Positions 8,703-18,327 of a stretch of DNA of 42,107 nt are shown here, piece after piece. The translations under genes were made by a program, and so were the position numbers. Positions within the stretch are counted from its first letter, which is position 1. Each line of letters opens with the position of its first letter. Below the pieces are notes generated by a model. The model had not been told where the DNA came from and ran no database searches. It saw only the letters and a list, made by a program, of their open reading frames with translations. Origin of the DNA: Pseudomonas sp. GM74 (GTDB lineage Bacteria > Pseudomonadota > Gammaproteobacteria > Pseudomonadales > Pseudomonadaceae); NCBI RefSeq assembly GCF_000282455.1, contig NZ_AKJG01000060.1, positions 1 through 42,107 of the forward strand, written 5' to 3'.

Positions 8703-8772
8703 CAAAAAAAGCCCCCGCCCAGCCTGCTGCGGATAGGGAACGCAGCAGGCTGGACGAGGGCTTCTTTTTTTA
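8703..8772 (-). terminator. Rho-independent terminator of the alginate operon
   Basis: A GC-rich hairpin is formed by CCAGCCTGCTGCG and CGCAGCAGGCTGG (13-bp perfect core) around the loop GATAGGGAA, with outer AGCCC/GGGCT pairing. It is bounded by a T run on the plus strand and an A run on the other side. It starts 8 bp after the algA stop. With U tracts possible in both directions, it could also stop transcription entering from the left. Confidence 0.92.
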
Positions 8773-8779
8773 TTGAGCG

Positions 8780-10231
8780 TTACTGCGCGATGGTTTTCAC
8801 GGCCACGCCACGCTCAACCGGAGTGGAGCGCCCGTAGATATCTTCAAACCGCTCGATATCGTCTTCGCCCAGGTAGCTGCCGGATTGAACTTCGATGATC
8901 TCCAACGGGATCTTGCCCGGGTTGCGCAAACGGTGAACCGAAGCGATCGGAATGTAGGTCGACTGGTTCTCGGTCAGCAGGAACACGTTCTCATCACACG
9001 TCACCTCGGCGGTGCCGCTGACGACGATCCAGTGCTCGGCGCGGTGGTGGTGCATCTGCAGCGACAGGCACGCACCCGGCTTGACCGAGATGTGCTTGAC
9101 CTGGAAGCGCCCGCCCATGTCCACCGAGTCGTAGGAGCCCCACGGACGGTAGACCTCGCAGTGGTTCTGGGTCTCAGTGCGGCCCTGTTCGTTGAGGGTG
9201 TTGACCATCTGCTTCACGCCTTGGACCTTGTCCTTGTGGGCGATCATCATGGCGTCCTTGGTTTCGACCACGACGATGTTTTCCAGGCCGATCACCGACA
9301 CCAGCTTGCCGTTGCCGTGGATCATGCAGTTTTTGCTGTCCTGGATCACCACGTCGCCTTTGGTGACGTTGCCGTTGGCGTCTTTTTCATTGACTTCCCA
9401 CAGCGACGACCAGCAGCCGACATCGCTCCAGCCGGCGGTCAGCGGCACGACGCAGGCGCGTTGGGTTTTTTCCATCACCGAGTAGTCGATGGAATTGTCC
9501 GGGCAGCAGGCGAAGGTGGCTTCGTCGAAGGTGATGGTGTCGGCATCCTGATGGCTGCGTTCCAGGGTCAGCAGGCAGGTGTCGTAGATGTCCGGATCGT
9601 GCTTCTTCAACTCTTCCAGGAACCGGCTGGCGCGGAACAGGAACATGCCGCTATTCCAGAAGTAACCGCCGGACTGGACGAACTCGGTGGCGCGCTTCAC
9701 GTCGGGTTTTTCCACGAAGTGCGAGACGCGGCTGACGCCTTCAGGCAGCAGCGAGTCGTTGGTCGACTTGATGTAGCCATAACCGGTTTCCGGTTTGGTG
9801 GCCGGCACGCCGAACAACACCATTTCACCGTTTTCGGCGGCGACGGTAGCCAGGGCCAGGGCGCGTTGCAGGGCTTTCTGGTCTTCCAGCACGTGGTCGG
9901 CCGGCAGCACCAGCATTAGCTCGTCGCGACCTTCATTGACCAGCATCATCGCAGTCAGGGCCACGGCCGGCGCGGTGTTGCGACCGAACGGCTCCATCAG
10001 GATGCGCTGGGATTCCAGCTTGCGTGCCGCCAACTGCTCGTTGACGATGAAGCGGTGGTCCTTATTGCAGACCACGATTGGCGAGTCCATGCCTTCGAAC
10101 ACCAGGCGTTCCAGGGTTTGCTGGAACAGGGTGTGTTCGCCGGTCAGGGCCAGGAACTGCTTAGGGAATTGTTTGCGGGAAAGCGGCCAAAGACGTGAGC
10201 CACTACCACCTGACAAGATCACCGGAATCAT
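8780..10231 (-). CDS. algA: Phosphomannose isomerase / GDP-mannose pyrophosphorylase
   Basis: The 483-residue bifunctional enzyme catalyses the first and third steps of alginate precursor synthesis: fructose-6-phosphate to mannose-6-phosphate, and mannose-1-phosphate plus GTP to GDP-mannose. The pyrophosphorylase domain starts at once with the GGSGSRLWPLSRKQFPKQF signature and carries FVEKPD. The C-terminal cupin isomerase domain has the metal-binding QMHHHRAEHW motif. The ATG at 10231 is chosen over an open frame reaching 10390, because it matches the family start; the extra codons are translated REP sequence. It is the last gene of the operon, separated from algF by a 137-bp inverted repeat and followed by a strong terminator. 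The cytoplasmic product acts with AlgC, encoded elsewhere. Confidence 0.97.
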   Translation of the reverse strand: MIPVILSGGSGSRLWPLSRKQFPKQFLALTGEHTLFQQTLERLVFEGMDSPIVVCNKDHRFIVNEQLAARKLESQRILMEPFGRNTAPAVALTAMMLVNEGRDELMLVLPADHVLEDQKALQRALALATVAAENGEMVLFGVPATKPETGYGYIKSTNDSLLPEGVSRVSHFVEKPDVKRATEFVQSGGYFWNSGMFLFRASRFLEELKKHDPDIYDTCLLTLERSHQDADTITFDEATFACCPDNSIDYSVMEKTQRACVVPLTAGWSDVGCWSSLWEVNEKDANGNVTKGDVVIQDSKNCMIHGNGKLVSVIGLENIVVVETKDAMMIAHKDKVQGVKQMVNTLNEQGRTETQNHCEVYRPWGSYDSVDMGGRFQVKHISVKPGACLSLQMHHHRAEHWIVVSGTAEVTCDENVFLLTENQSTYIPIASVHRLRNPGKIPLEIIEVQSGSYLGEDDIERFEDIYGRSTPVERGVAVKTIAQ

Positions 10232-10320
10232 GTTGTTACTCCTTGAATATCGATTGGTTAGAGCTACTGCGTTCTGTCGTTTCACTCTTGTTTTTGTTCC
10301 GTAGCCAGATCGGGTCACCC

Positions 10321-10457
10321 GTAGCAGCTGCCGAGCCTGCGAGGCTGCGTTCGGCGGCGCAGCCGTCGTCAATCCAGACAAGGCGGTCATGCAGAAAGAC
10401 CGGTTGCCTGGATTGACGACTGCTGCGCAGCCGGACGCAGGCTTCGCCAGCTGCTAC
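10321..10457. repeat. Long REP-like inverted repeat between algF and algA
   Basis: An imperfect 137-bp palindrome starts GTAGCAGCTGCCGAGCCTGC and ends in the near-complement GCTTCGCCAGCTGCTAC. Inner arms CGTCGTCAATCCAG and CTGGATTGACGACTG also pair, leaving a loop of about 30 bp at 10380-10408. The outer arms are the same family as the element at 24094-24176 and differ from the GTGGGAGC REPs. Inside the alg transcript it would fold as a very stable stem just before algA. Confidence 0.85.
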
Positions 10458-10484
10458 AGGGGCATCATCGACCTGACGAATTCA

Positions 10485-11141
10485 TCAGCGCGTCGACACC
10501 GGGCGTTTCACCCAGACCGGCGACAGGCTGCTGCCGCTGCCGGTGACGTACAGCACCGCGGCTTCACCGCGTTCCAGGGCGACCGGTTTCACGTCGCCGA
10601 CTTTGGTGGTGCCGTCGTACAAGGCCAGGCTGACCTTCACCGGGTTGATTTCACGCTCGCCGCGACCCTTGGGCGCAACGTTCGGGACCACGTCGGTCTT
10701 GCCATCGGCGGTTTTCAGGGTCAGCGCCTTGTCGCTAAGGTTTTGTACGCGTACCAGGGACTTCTGCTTGTTCTTGAACGGCGGCTCTTCGATCAATTGC
10801 GGTGCGCCGCTGGCGTTGTTGACCAAGGTGTAATAGTGGTCGCCGGCCAGTTTCACCGGCAGGCTCTGGCTACCGACCTTGGCGCTGTAGTCGCCGCCCG
10901 GCATGAAGCTGAAGTCACTGCTCGACAGTGGCGCTACATCGCTCAGGTTGGTGCTGCCGACGGTGGCGCTGACTTCGGCGTTGCTGGCGTTGTAGATACG
11001 CACGAAGGTCGAGCCTTTCGGCGCGGTCGGGCCGTACAGGGCGGCGTCGCCAGCGGCGAAAGCCTGTACCGACAGCACGCTGAGGCCGGCAACCAGGGCA
11101 AAGCTTTTAGCGAGACGACGAGGATTTGTAGTGAAAGTCAT
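10485..11141 (-). CDS. algF: Alginate O-acetylation protein AlgF
   Basis: The 218-residue periplasmic protein has a signal peptide ending near VQAFAAGDAALYG (cleavage about residue 30) and the AlgF-typical LYGPTAPKGSTFVRIYNASN. Two beta-rich halves follow, the second ending PVWVKRPVSTR. AlgF is needed for acetylation of mannuronate residues and is thought to pass the acetyl group or bridge AlgI/AlgJ to AlgX; it has no known catalytic site. It starts 14 bp after algJ and lies in the algI-algJ-algF acetylation block. Length and sequence match the family well. Confidence 0.96.
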   Translation of the reverse strand: MTFTTNPRRLAKSFALVAGLSVLSVQAFAAGDAALYGPTAPKGSTFVRIYNASNAEVSATVGSTNLSDVAPLSSSDFSFMPGGDYSAKVGSQSLPVKLAGDHYYTLVNNASGAPQLIEEPPFKNKQKSLVRVQNLSDKALTLKTADGKTDVVPNVAPKGRGEREINPVKVSLALYDGTTKVGDVKPVALERGEAAVLYVTGSGSSLSPVWVKRPVSTR

Positions 11142-11155
11142 GGTGTACCTCTCTT

Positions 11156-12331
11156 TCAGTTTTGCGCCCGGTCGGGCGTCTCGGATTTAGTGTTTGCAGC
11201 TACGTTTTGTTGGCGGGCGCCGGCTTGTTTAAGCTCTGCGACCCACTGCGGGTCGGCGTCGCCGATTTCGTTGTTCACGGGCAGATATCGTTCGGGGAAC
11301 TCCCAGATCAGCACCTGTGGCGGGCTGTTCTTGAAGGCATCGCTCTTGAGGTAGCTGAGCATCGGCAGAATCGGGCCATGGCCGTCTTCGGCGTAATTGA
11401 CCACGTCGCTGTTCAGCGCTTGCTTGAGCGCACCCACAAAATTCCAGCTGGGGTTGGCGCTGTAGCTGGTGCCGATCAGGGCCACCGGCACTTCGGTGTT
11501 GGCGAACAGAGCGTCGTCGCCGGCGGGCTGATCTTCAGCCGCGACCGTATTGCGCTTTTGCAACTGCTCCTGTTCAGGCATCAGGTTTTCGAACAGCGGG
11601 TCCAGTGGCAGGAACAGACGCAGGTCACCCTTGTGGGTGATGGTCTCAGCCGGTTCGGTGACGAAACGCTGCGGCTCGCCGCTCAGCGGGTACTTGTCGG
11701 CAATGGTCCGGGCCAGGAGGTTGGCGGCGATCTCGGCGCCTTGCGGCGTCCAGTGGGTGTCGGTGCGCAGGAACACTTGCTGGCCATCCTGCTTGGCCTG
11801 TTGCAGCGGGCCAAGCAGGTCAGGGGCCGCAATCCGGTCGTCGGCCAGGCGCTGGTGGAAGTCCTTGTAGAGGTTGGCGTGGATGCTCGCCGGTTTCACT
11901 TCACCGAGGTGTTCCGGGTACAGGCGCACCTTGGCCGGTACTACCGCCATCACCAGTTGCACGCCTTTTTCCTTCAGGGTCTGGCGTACGCCTTCGACCA
12001 GCGCGTAGTTGCCTTGCAGGTTCAATTCTTCGTTGACCACCGGGTGGAATTCTTCATCGCTGTACAACCACTGGTCGCGACCGAGCACCACGCCCGGACG
12101 ACCTTCGTTGAACAGTTTGAAATCCAGTGCGGCCCAGAGGTTGGTGCCCAGGCGCTTGATCGGGAACTCGTCGTCGTAGTGCGTTTCCACGGCCTTGGTC
12201 CAGCGACCGTTGAGCACCGTCGCATCGGCGTTGGTGCTGAAGCCGAAGAAACTGCGCACCGACCACAGGCCGAGTACCAGCAGGGTCACCAGGAACAGCG
12301 CGATGTAGAAGATGCGTAATGAGCGGGTCAT
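11156..12331 (-). CDS. algJ: Alginate O-acetyltransferase AlgJ
   Basis: The 391-residue protein is an SGNH-like (GDSL superfamily) acetyltransferase fixed to the inner membrane by an N-terminal signal anchor (about residues 7-25) with its catalytic domain in the periplasm. The catalytic pair is D191 and H193 in TDTHW, and the nucleophile is S289 in the LIGTSYS motif. These are one residue away from the numbering I recall for P. aeruginosa AlgJ. It shows acetylesterase activity in the family and hands acetyl from AlgI onward to AlgF/AlgX. It starts 11 bp after the algI stop, in one transcriptional unit. Confidence 0.97.
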   Translation of the reverse strand: MTRSLRIFYIALFLVTLLVLGLWSVRSFFGFSTNADATVLNGRWTKAVETHYDDEFPIKRLGTNLWAALDFKLFNEGRPGVVLGRDQWLYSDEEFHPVVNEELNLQGNYALVEGVRQTLKEKGVQLVMAVVPAKVRLYPEHLGEVKPASIHANLYKDFHQRLADDRIAAPDLLGPLQQAKQDGQQVFLRTDTHWTPQGAEIAANLLARTIADKYPLSGEPQRFVTEPAETITHKGDLRLFLPLDPLFENLMPEQEQLQKRNTVAAEDQPAGDDALFANTEVPVALIGTSYSANPSWNFVGALKQALNSDVVNYAEDGHGPILPMLSYLKSDAFKNSPPQVLIWEFPERYLPVNNEIGDADPQWVAELKQAGARQQNVAANTKSETPDRAQN

Positions 12332-12342
12332 GGTCAGATCCC

Positions 12343-13908
12343 TCAGAACTGGAAGTAAAGGAACGGCGAGAAGCTTTGCGCCGAGAGTTTGAGAATCGAG
12401 GCGATGAACAGCAGCAGCACCAGCGCACGCATCACGTAACGCGACCAGTCAGCGGTCCAGTAGGCCGGTTGCACCTGGGCTTCGACGCCGACGGTGTAGC
12501 CAGGCTGGTGGATGCTCGCCGGGTTATCCCCAGGCACGGCCTTGATCGTTCCCGGTGTCGCAGCGGCCGGGCCGTCGGCGTCGACGTTCACCGCAGGCTT
12601 GGTCTTGACCGGAGGCTGATTGGTGTAGAAATCCCGCAGGCCGAAGAACGCCAGGGTCACGTAGGCCACGATCAGGGTCGCCACTTGCAGACCGGTGAGG
12701 CTGGCCTGGTTGAGTTCCGACAGCGACCAGTCGCCGAAGCTGAACATCGCGCCGTACATGCGCCCGGCGACGTGCAGGTTTTCCGCGCGGAAGATTACCC
12801 AGCCCATCACCACCAGCAGGAAGGTCAGTACCCAGCGGATCGGGTTGAAGCTGCGTGGAGAGGTGTTCAGGCCGATGGCTTTCTCGATCGCCAGCCACAT
12901 GCCGTGCCACGCACCCCAGACGATGTAGGTGATGTTCGCGCCGTGCCACAGACCACCAAGCAGCATGGTCAGGAACAGGTTGCGATAGGTCATCAGCGTG
13001 CCTTTGCGGTTGCCGCCCAGGGTGATGTACAGATAGTCACGCAGCCAGGTCGACAGGCTGATGTGCCAGCGCCGCCAGAACTCGGTGATCGACTGGCTGA
13101 CATACGGCTGCTTGAAGTTTTCCATGAAACGGAAACCCATCATCAGGCCCAGGCCGATGGCCATGTCGCTGTAGCCGGAGAAGTCGAAATACAGCTGCGC
13201 GGTGTACGCCAGGGCGCCGAGCCAGGCATCGCCCGTGGTCGGGTTTTGCAGGGCGAAGCAGTGGTCGGCCACCACCGCGAGGGTGTCGGCGATGAAGACT
13301 TTCTTGATGAAACCCTGCATGAACCGCGTGCAGCCCTCGGAGAACTTGTCGAGGGTGTGGGTGCGGTTGTTGAACTGGTCGGCCAGGTCGCGGAAACGCA
13401 ACACCGGGCCAGCGATCAGGTGCGGGAAGATCGCCACGAACGCCGCGAAGTCGATCAGGTTGCGGGTCGCCGGGGTGTCGCCACGGTAGACGTCGATGAT
13501 GTAGCTGATGGACTCGAAGACGTAGAACGAGATCCCGATCGGCAGCAGCACGTGGGTCAGGATGAAAGGCGAAAGACCCACCGACGTCATCATCGCGTTG
13601 ATGCTGTCGACGCCGAAGTTGGCGTACTTGAAGTAGCCGAGGATGCACAGGTCGACGGCCACGCCGAGCAGCAGCCAGCGCTGTGCCGGTTTGGTCTTGA
13701 CCCCGGCGGCACCGACTTTCAGGCCGATCCAGTAGTTCCACAGCGTGACGCCGGCGAACAGCGCGAGGAAGTCCACACGCCACCAGGCGTAGAACACGTA
13801 ACTGGCAATCAGCAGCAGCAGATTGCGATAGCGTTGCCCGCTCAGGTAGTACAAGCCGAGGAAGATCGGCAAGAACAAAAACAGGAACACGTTGGATGAA
13901 AAAACCAT
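12343..13908 (-). CDS. algI: Alginate O-acetyltransferase AlgI (MBOAT family)
   Basis: The 521-residue polytopic inner-membrane protein belongs to the membrane-bound O-acyltransferase family and moves the acetyl group from a cytoplasmic donor across the membrane. The invariant histidine is H322 in LLGGLWHGANITYIVWGAWH, the position known to be essential in P. aeruginosa. The ATG at 13908 (MVFSSNVFLFLFLPIFLGLY) is chosen, not the upstream open frame to 13992, because AAGGAGAG precedes it at good spacing. A REPIN and a G/C-run region separate it from algL, the largest gap after algD-alg8 and algF-algA. An additional internal promoter there is conceivable. Confidence 0.97.
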   Translation of the reverse strand: MVFSSNVFLFLFLPIFLGLYYLSGQRYRNLLLLIASYVFYAWWRVDFLALFAGVTLWNYWIGLKVGAAGVKTKPAQRWLLLGVAVDLCILGYFKYANFGVDSINAMMTSVGLSPFILTHVLLPIGISFYVFESISYIIDVYRGDTPATRNLIDFAAFVAIFPHLIAGPVLRFRDLADQFNNRTHTLDKFSEGCTRFMQGFIKKVFIADTLAVVADHCFALQNPTTGDAWLGALAYTAQLYFDFSGYSDMAIGLGLMMGFRFMENFKQPYVSQSITEFWRRWHISLSTWLRDYLYITLGGNRKGTLMTYRNLFLTMLLGGLWHGANITYIVWGAWHGMWLAIEKAIGLNTSPRSFNPIRWVLTFLLVVMGWVIFRAENLHVAGRMYGAMFSFGDWSLSELNQASLTGLQVATLIVAYVTLAFFGLRDFYTNQPPVKTKPAVNVDADGPAAATPGTIKAVPGDNPASIHQPGYTVGVEAQVQPAYWTADWSRYVMRALVLLLFIASILKLSAQSFSPFLYFQF

Positions 13909-14012
13909 CCCGGTCTCTCCTTGTTTGAACCAACAGTCAAGGGCCAACGGCCCCCCCAAACCCCCCACAGAAATTCGGGGGGCATAACTCACATCTCACA
14001 GCTGACAACTAA

Positions 14013-14108
14013 CCCTGTGGGAGCGAGCTTGCTCGCGATTGCGGTCTGACATTCAGCATCGATGTCGACTGACACTCAGTCATCGCGAGCAAGCTCGCTC
14101 CCACAGGG
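14013..14108. repeat. REPIN between algL and algI, GAGC subtype, perfect arms
   Basis: Perfect terminal inverted arms CCCTGTGGGAGCGAGCTTGC at 14013 and GCAAGCTCGCTCCCACAGGG ending 14108, with an unpaired spacer of about 44 bp. It lies within the alg transcript, directly after the algL stop. Confidence 0.92.
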
Positions 14109-14122
14109 AATCTGTGTTTGGT

Positions 14123-15244
14123 CTAAGAACCCTTGCCCTTTTCATTGGCCGGGTCGTAGACCTTGGTCAGGTCACCGCCAAGACGGAAGGTCTTGAACGG
14201 TTGCATCTTGTGCTTCTTCGCCAGCACCTCGGGCGAGCAGGTGTAGAGCGAACAGAACGGTTCGAGCCAGGCGAATTTCATGTCCTCCTTCAGGTCGGTC
14301 ATGTCCTGTTCCTTGCCGTTCTTTTCCTCGAACTCATCCGGGTCTTTCACCCCGGACAACACCCGGTCACCCAGGCGTTTGAGTGCGCCGTTGTTTTCCT
14401 GACGCAAATCAACGCCGTTGACCTGGGCGAAACTGGCGATCATCGCCAGAGGCGGCAGGGCGTAGTTGTGGTAGGCCAGGGCCCGTTGCTGGCGCTTGAG
14501 TTCGTTGGGCAGGTAGCCTTCGGCGTCGACCTGGTTGGCGCCCACCTTGTATTCCTTCACTGCCCAGTCGAACAGGTCGCGGCGGTTGGTGGCGACGGAA
14601 GTGGCCATTACCGACCAGGCGGCCCAGTACGAGTGGTTGTTGGTCTGGTCGAGCGGCAGGTTGTCCCAGTCGCTGACCACCTGGTCGGCCATCTTGCTGA
14701 ACCAGGCTTCGATCAACTGGGCTTGCTGTTGATGGGTGGCCAGGGGGTGGGAGTCGGAAAACTTCAGGCGGATATACGCCGAAGCCATGCTGCCCAGCGC
14801 CCATTTGCGCATCGACTTGCCGGTGTGGTTGAAGTCCTTGGACATCAAGGCATCGGCCTGGGCCCAGGCCGTCAGCCAGCTCAGTGCGCATTCCAGCTGT
14901 TCCGGGCGACCGTCACGCATGAACTGCATCACGCGCTTGCTGGTGCCGCGCTCGATCTTGGTGATGTCGGCGGTGCTTTCGCGGAAGGCTTTTTCCGACT
15001 GCACGTTCAGGGTCGCGCGGGCCTTGTCCGAACCTTCGTACTTGCTGCGAAATTGCAACGAACCGGTGTACGGCGTAGGCATTGCATCGCAGCCTTCGCT
15101 CTTGTCGCCCGTCTTGAATTTATCCACAGGCGCAAAATAGCCCTGGGGTGGACGCAGTGGCGCCGCCGCTTGCGTGGCCCCGGCGAACATCGCCAGGCTC
15201 AAGAGCGTCGGTGCCAACAGTGTTGAAAATTTCGGATAGCGCAT
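14123..15244 (-). CDS. algL: Periplasmic poly(beta-D-mannuronate) lyase AlgL
   Basis: The 373-residue PL5 alginate lyase carries a signal peptide with cleavage near GATQAAAPL. The PL5 core [14 protein letters not shown] holds the catalytic H204, with R251 and Y258 in [16 protein letters not shown]. It degrades polymer that strays into the periplasm during biosynthesis. Two starts are possible. ATG at 15256 overlaps the algX stop as ATGA. ATG at 15244 has GAGG at a better distance, so I prefer the shorter form; the longer would add four residues. A REPIN follows its stop. Sequence through the C-terminus is intact. Confidence 0.96.
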   Translation of the reverse strand: MRYPKFSTLLAPTLLSLAMFAGATQAAAPLRPPQGYFAPVDKFKTGDKSEGCDAMPTPYTGSLQFRSKYEGSDKARATLNVQSEKAFRESTADITKIERGTSKRVMQFMRDGRPEQLECALSWLTAWAQADALMSKDFNHTGKSMRKWALGSMASAYIRLKFSDSHPLATHQQQAQLIEAWFSKMADQVVSDWDNLPLDQTNNHSYWAAWSVMATSVATNRRDLFDWAVKEYKVGANQVDAEGYLPNELKRQQRALAYHNYALPPLAMIASFAQVNGVDLRQENNGALKRLGDRVLSGVKDPDEFEEKNGKEQDMTDLKEDMKFAWLEPFCSLYTCSPEVLAKKHKMQPFKTFRLGGDLTKVYDPANEKGKGS

Positions 15245-15252
15245 AGCAGACC

Positions 15253-16716
15253 TCATTGCCCGACCGAAGCAGTACGCTGTTCGGCGCCCGGGAATACGTT
15301 GCGTTTGCAGATTTTCGCTTCGACTTTCTGTGGCGCGGCACCCGCTTGTTCCGGGCCCTGGACTTCGACGGCCAGCAGGTTCTGCGAGGCCCAGTCTTCG
15401 TCCGTGCGCAATTCGAAAGCGAAACGCCCGTCAGTCTCGGAGGTTTCCGGTTTGTCGATCTTGATGTCCTCGTGGCGACCGTTCATGTACCAGAGGGTGG
15501 CTTGCAGGGTTTTCACCGAAGTGTCGGCGAAGCGGATGTCGACCTGGTGGCTGGCGTTGCGCAGGTCCATGTTCTTGCTGTTGACCATCAACTCGTTTTT
15601 GCCCGGCTTGAGCGTGGCGCTGCCGGACATCTGTGCATCCTTGCCTTCGCAACCGTTGTCCAGCAGCGCCATCATCTGGCGGTAGATGGTTTCCTGGTCG
15701 AGGCGGTACAGCGGCGAGAATTCCCAGATGAGAATCTTCGGCGGGTTCTTCTGGAACTCGTCGCTGCCCAGGTACTGCAGCATCGAGCCTTCCAGGCCGC
15801 CACCGGGGAACGCCACGTTGAGAATGTCGGCGCCGATGGCCTCTTCGAGGAAACCGGCGAAGTTGTAGTTCTTGCCGCTGTGGGAGGTACCCACGAGGGT
15901 GATTTGCGGGTTGCCGGAGTCGCCGAACAGATCGCCATCGCCGGCTTCGCCCTTCGGCTCGGTGGTGAACTGATCCATGTACTGGATCGCGTAGCTGGTG
16001 CCACAGAGTTGACCGGCCATGTTGTGCAAGGTTCCGGTCTTGCCCATGCGACCTGACTTTTTGGTCTCGAATTCGCGCTTGGGAATGTCGGCGAACTCAG
16101 GCAATTGCTTGACCTTCTCGGCGACGATTTTCGCCGTGCGCTGGGCACCGTACGGGGTCCAGTGCTGGTCGCCACGGAAGTAGAAATCGTGGGCGGGCAG
16201 GGTGTCGGGCAACGACTCGTTGGTCAGCGGCGACAGGTCCGGGACGACGTAGCCCATCTGCGCGAAACGGCCGAGCATGGACTTGTAGTTCCTCAGCGCC
16301 TTGTCGAAGTCGAAGCTGGCTTTCTCCGCCGGGTTGAGCTTGTTGCGATTCACCAGGCCACGGGTCGGCTGGTAGACGACAACCAGTTCCACGCCTTTGC
16401 TCTTGAACGCATCGTGCAGTTGCTTCATGCGTTTGTAGCCGGCGGGCGTGGTGTCGAATTCGGTGCGCAAGTCTTCTTGCGTACGGAACAGCCAGTCACC
16501 CTGGGCTTGCACCAGCGTGGTGAAGTTCTGCTGATAACGGGTGGTGTAGTTCTTCGGATCGTGGGCGGCCGGGCACAGGCTGCAGCACGGTTCGGCAGTG
16601 AATTTTGGTGGGCTTGCTGTACTGGCAGCTTCATCGGCACGCGCGCCGCCGCTCGCCGCGAGAATGCCGGCGGTCAGGGCCGACAGGCTGAGTAATTTGA
16701 TCAAGTGTGGGTGCAT
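15253..16716 (-). CDS. algX: Alginate O-acetyltransferase / scaffold AlgX
   Basis: The 487-residue periplasmic protein has a signal peptide ending near GGARADEA. An SGNH-like domain carries D183 and H185 in [10 protein letters not shown] and nucleophile S278 in [15 protein letters not shown]-terminal carbohydrate-binding module of about 120 residues follows (from about [16 protein letters not shown]). AlgX performs the terminal acetyl transfer to the polymer and bridges AlgK and other periplasmic partners. It starts 10 bp after the algG stop and overlaps or nearly abuts algL. The family call is firm. Confidence 0.97.
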   Translation of the reverse strand: MHPHLIKLLSLSALTAGILAASGGARADEAASTASPPKFTAEPCCSLCPAAHDPKNYTTRYQQNFTTLVQAQGDWLFRTQEDLRTEFDTTPAGYKRMKQLHDAFKSKGVELVVVYQPTRGLVNRNKLNPAEKASFDFDKALRNYKSMLGRFAQMGYVVPDLSPLTNESLPDTLPAHDFYFRGDQHWTPYGAQRTAKIVAEKVKQLPEFADIPKREFETKKSGRMGKTGTLHNMAGQLCGTSYAIQYMDQFTTEPKGEAGDGDLFGDSGNPQITLVGTSHSGKNYNFAGFLEEAIGADILNVAFPGGGLEGSMLQYLGSDEFQKNPPKILIWEFSPLYRLDQETIYRQMMALLDNGCEGKDAQMSGSATLKPGKNELMVNSKNMDLRNASHQVDIRFADTSVKTLQATLWYMNGRHEDIKIDKPETSETDGRFAFELRTDEDWASQNLLAVEVQGPEQAGAAPQKVEAKICKRNVFPGAEQRTASVGQ

Positions 16717-16726
16717 AAGATTATCC

Positions 16727-18301
16727 TCAGTCCCGCATTTCGGTCTGGCGTTCGACGGGGTCGATCAGCACGGCTTTCTGCTGGCGCACCAACAGGTCGA
16801 GAATTTCATCCTGGCGCTCGCCGAGGATGCCGGTGAAGCTGATGCCGCTGGATTTGGTCGGTGCGAGCATGGACACGCGATACAACTCGACGCTCAGCGG
16901 CGAGTCGATGGACAGCGGGCCGCTGCCGTTGGCCGCCAGCTCACCGCCGACCACGATCAGCGACACCTGGGCATCGAACGGGTCGAGCTTGATGTCACGG
17001 TCGGTGTTGCTCAGGTCCTTGATGTGGCCGTAGACGCCGGTCAGGCCGTTGGCCATTGCGACGTTTTCGTACAGGCGAATGTTCACGCTGTTACGAATGC
17101 GGATGCCGTGGCGCTTGTTGCTCAACACGCGGTTGCCCCACAGCAGGTTGTCGGCACTCTCGTAGAGGGTGATGCCGTCGGTGTGGTTCTGGTAGATCTC
17201 GTTGTGGGCAATCAGGTTATTCACGCTGTTACGGTCGATCACCAGCCCCGAGAGGTGGTTGTCGTAGCTGCGGTTGTTGAAGATGAAGCTGTCGTTGACC
17301 TCACGGGAAATAATGATCCCGTGTTTCTTCTTCGTTCCATACACCGTGTTGTCGGCAATGATCAGACCATGGGAACGGTCGTGCGGGTCAATGCCATAGA
17401 CGATGTTGTCTTTGTAGGTGTTGCCCTTGACCACAAAGTCGCGGGTTTCATAGCAGTAGAAGCCGTACCACATGTCCGAGAATTCGGAGCCGACGATCCA
17501 GCCGGTCGGTTCAGGGCGCTTGAGCACCTTGGCCATGTTCGGCGTGTACTGGGAAATACTCACGCCGTAGGACTTACTGTTGGCGTAGCCGAAACTGGCG
17601 ATCTTGCTGTTGGCGATGTAGGTCTCGGTGCCGCCCCAGGACAGCAGGAACGGACGGAATTCCTTCGGCGAGTTGAACGTCGCCGGGCCGTTGTCCTTCT
17701 CCCGCCAGCCAGTGATTTTGGTATCGCGAACGAACAGCTGGCCGTCGTTGACCAGGAACGCACCGGCCTCCTGGGACAGGCGCAGTTCCTGGGTCTGCTT
17801 GTCGATTTCCAGGATGCCGTGACGACCGACCACGATCGGCAACTTCGCCAGGTACACACCCGGCGAGGTTTCGCTGAAGTATTGCTTGGGGACCTTTTTC
17901 GCCAGGTCCTTGAGGTTCATGTAGCCATCGTCGACGAAGATCGCCTGGGGAATGCCGTGCTGACGCACCACCCACTCGGCCATCTTGTTGTCGCCACCGA
18001 TGAAGTCCTTGAGGGCGTCTTCCTGCATCATCCGGCGCAGGCTGATCTTGCCCGGTTTGCTGCGCACGATCTTCGCGGCGATGGCTTCGGCTGTGTAGCC
18101 GGAAACGTCCGGCAGTTTCGGCTTGGCCAGTTCCAGCGGAGCGGTCGGTGCACTGCTGACGGTGTAGGTCTTGGCCTGTTGCAGTTCCTTGGCCGTGGTT
18201 GCCGGCTTCGCCGGTTCCACATTGGCGAAGGCAGTCGCGCTGGCCAGCAGCATCGCGCCGGCCAACAGGCTGATCGAGCCTTTTCGGGCTGGATGATTCA
18301 T
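16727..18301 (-). CDS. algG: Mannuronan C5-epimerase AlgG
   Basis: The 524-residue periplasmic enzyme converts mannuronate to guluronate in the nascent chain. Residues 1-26 form the signal peptide (MNHPARKGSISLLAGAMLLA). Residues from about 180 to 450 form a right-handed parallel beta-helix with NosD-type repeats (NRSYDNHLSGLVIDR, NEIYQNHTDGITLYE). The catalytic DPHDRSHG motif (D305, H307, H311) is intact. A second ATG at 18328 forms TGATG with the algE stop and would add nine residues. I prefer 18301 because GGGAG sits 8 bp upstream and yields a cleaner signal peptide, but coupling to algE makes the longer form possible. Confidence 0.96.
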   Translation of the reverse strand: MNHPARKGSISLLAGAMLLASATAFANVEPAKPATTAKELQQAKTYTVSSAPTAPLELAKPKLPDVSGYTAEAIAAKIVRSKPGKISLRRMMQEDALKDFIGGDNKMAEWVVRQHGIPQAIFVDDGYMNLKDLAKKVPKQYFSETSPGVYLAKLPIVVGRHGILEIDKQTQELRLSQEAGAFLVNDGQLFVRDTKITGWREKDNGPATFNSPKEFRPFLLSWGGTETYIANSKIASFGYANSKSYGVSISQYTPNMAKVLKRPEPTGWIVGSEFSDMWYGFYCYETRDFVVKGNTYKDNIVYGIDPHDRSHGLIIADNTVYGTKKKHGIIISREVNDSFIFNNRSYDNHLSGLVIDRNSVNNLIAHNEIYQNHTDGITLYESADNLLWGNRVLSNKRHGIRIRNSVNIRLYENVAMANGLTGVYGHIKDLSNTDRDIKLDPFDAQVSLIVVGGELAANGSGPLSIDSPLSVELYRVSMLAPTKSSGISFTGILGERQDEILDLLVRQQKAVLIDPVERQTEMRD

Positions 18302-18327
18302 CTGGGAGACTCCCTTCGCAATGTGCA

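Noticed and set aside
10232..10390. N-terminal extension of algA to 10390
   Set aside because: The extra 53 codons are mostly REP-like repeat; the family start MIPVILSGGSGSR is at 10231.
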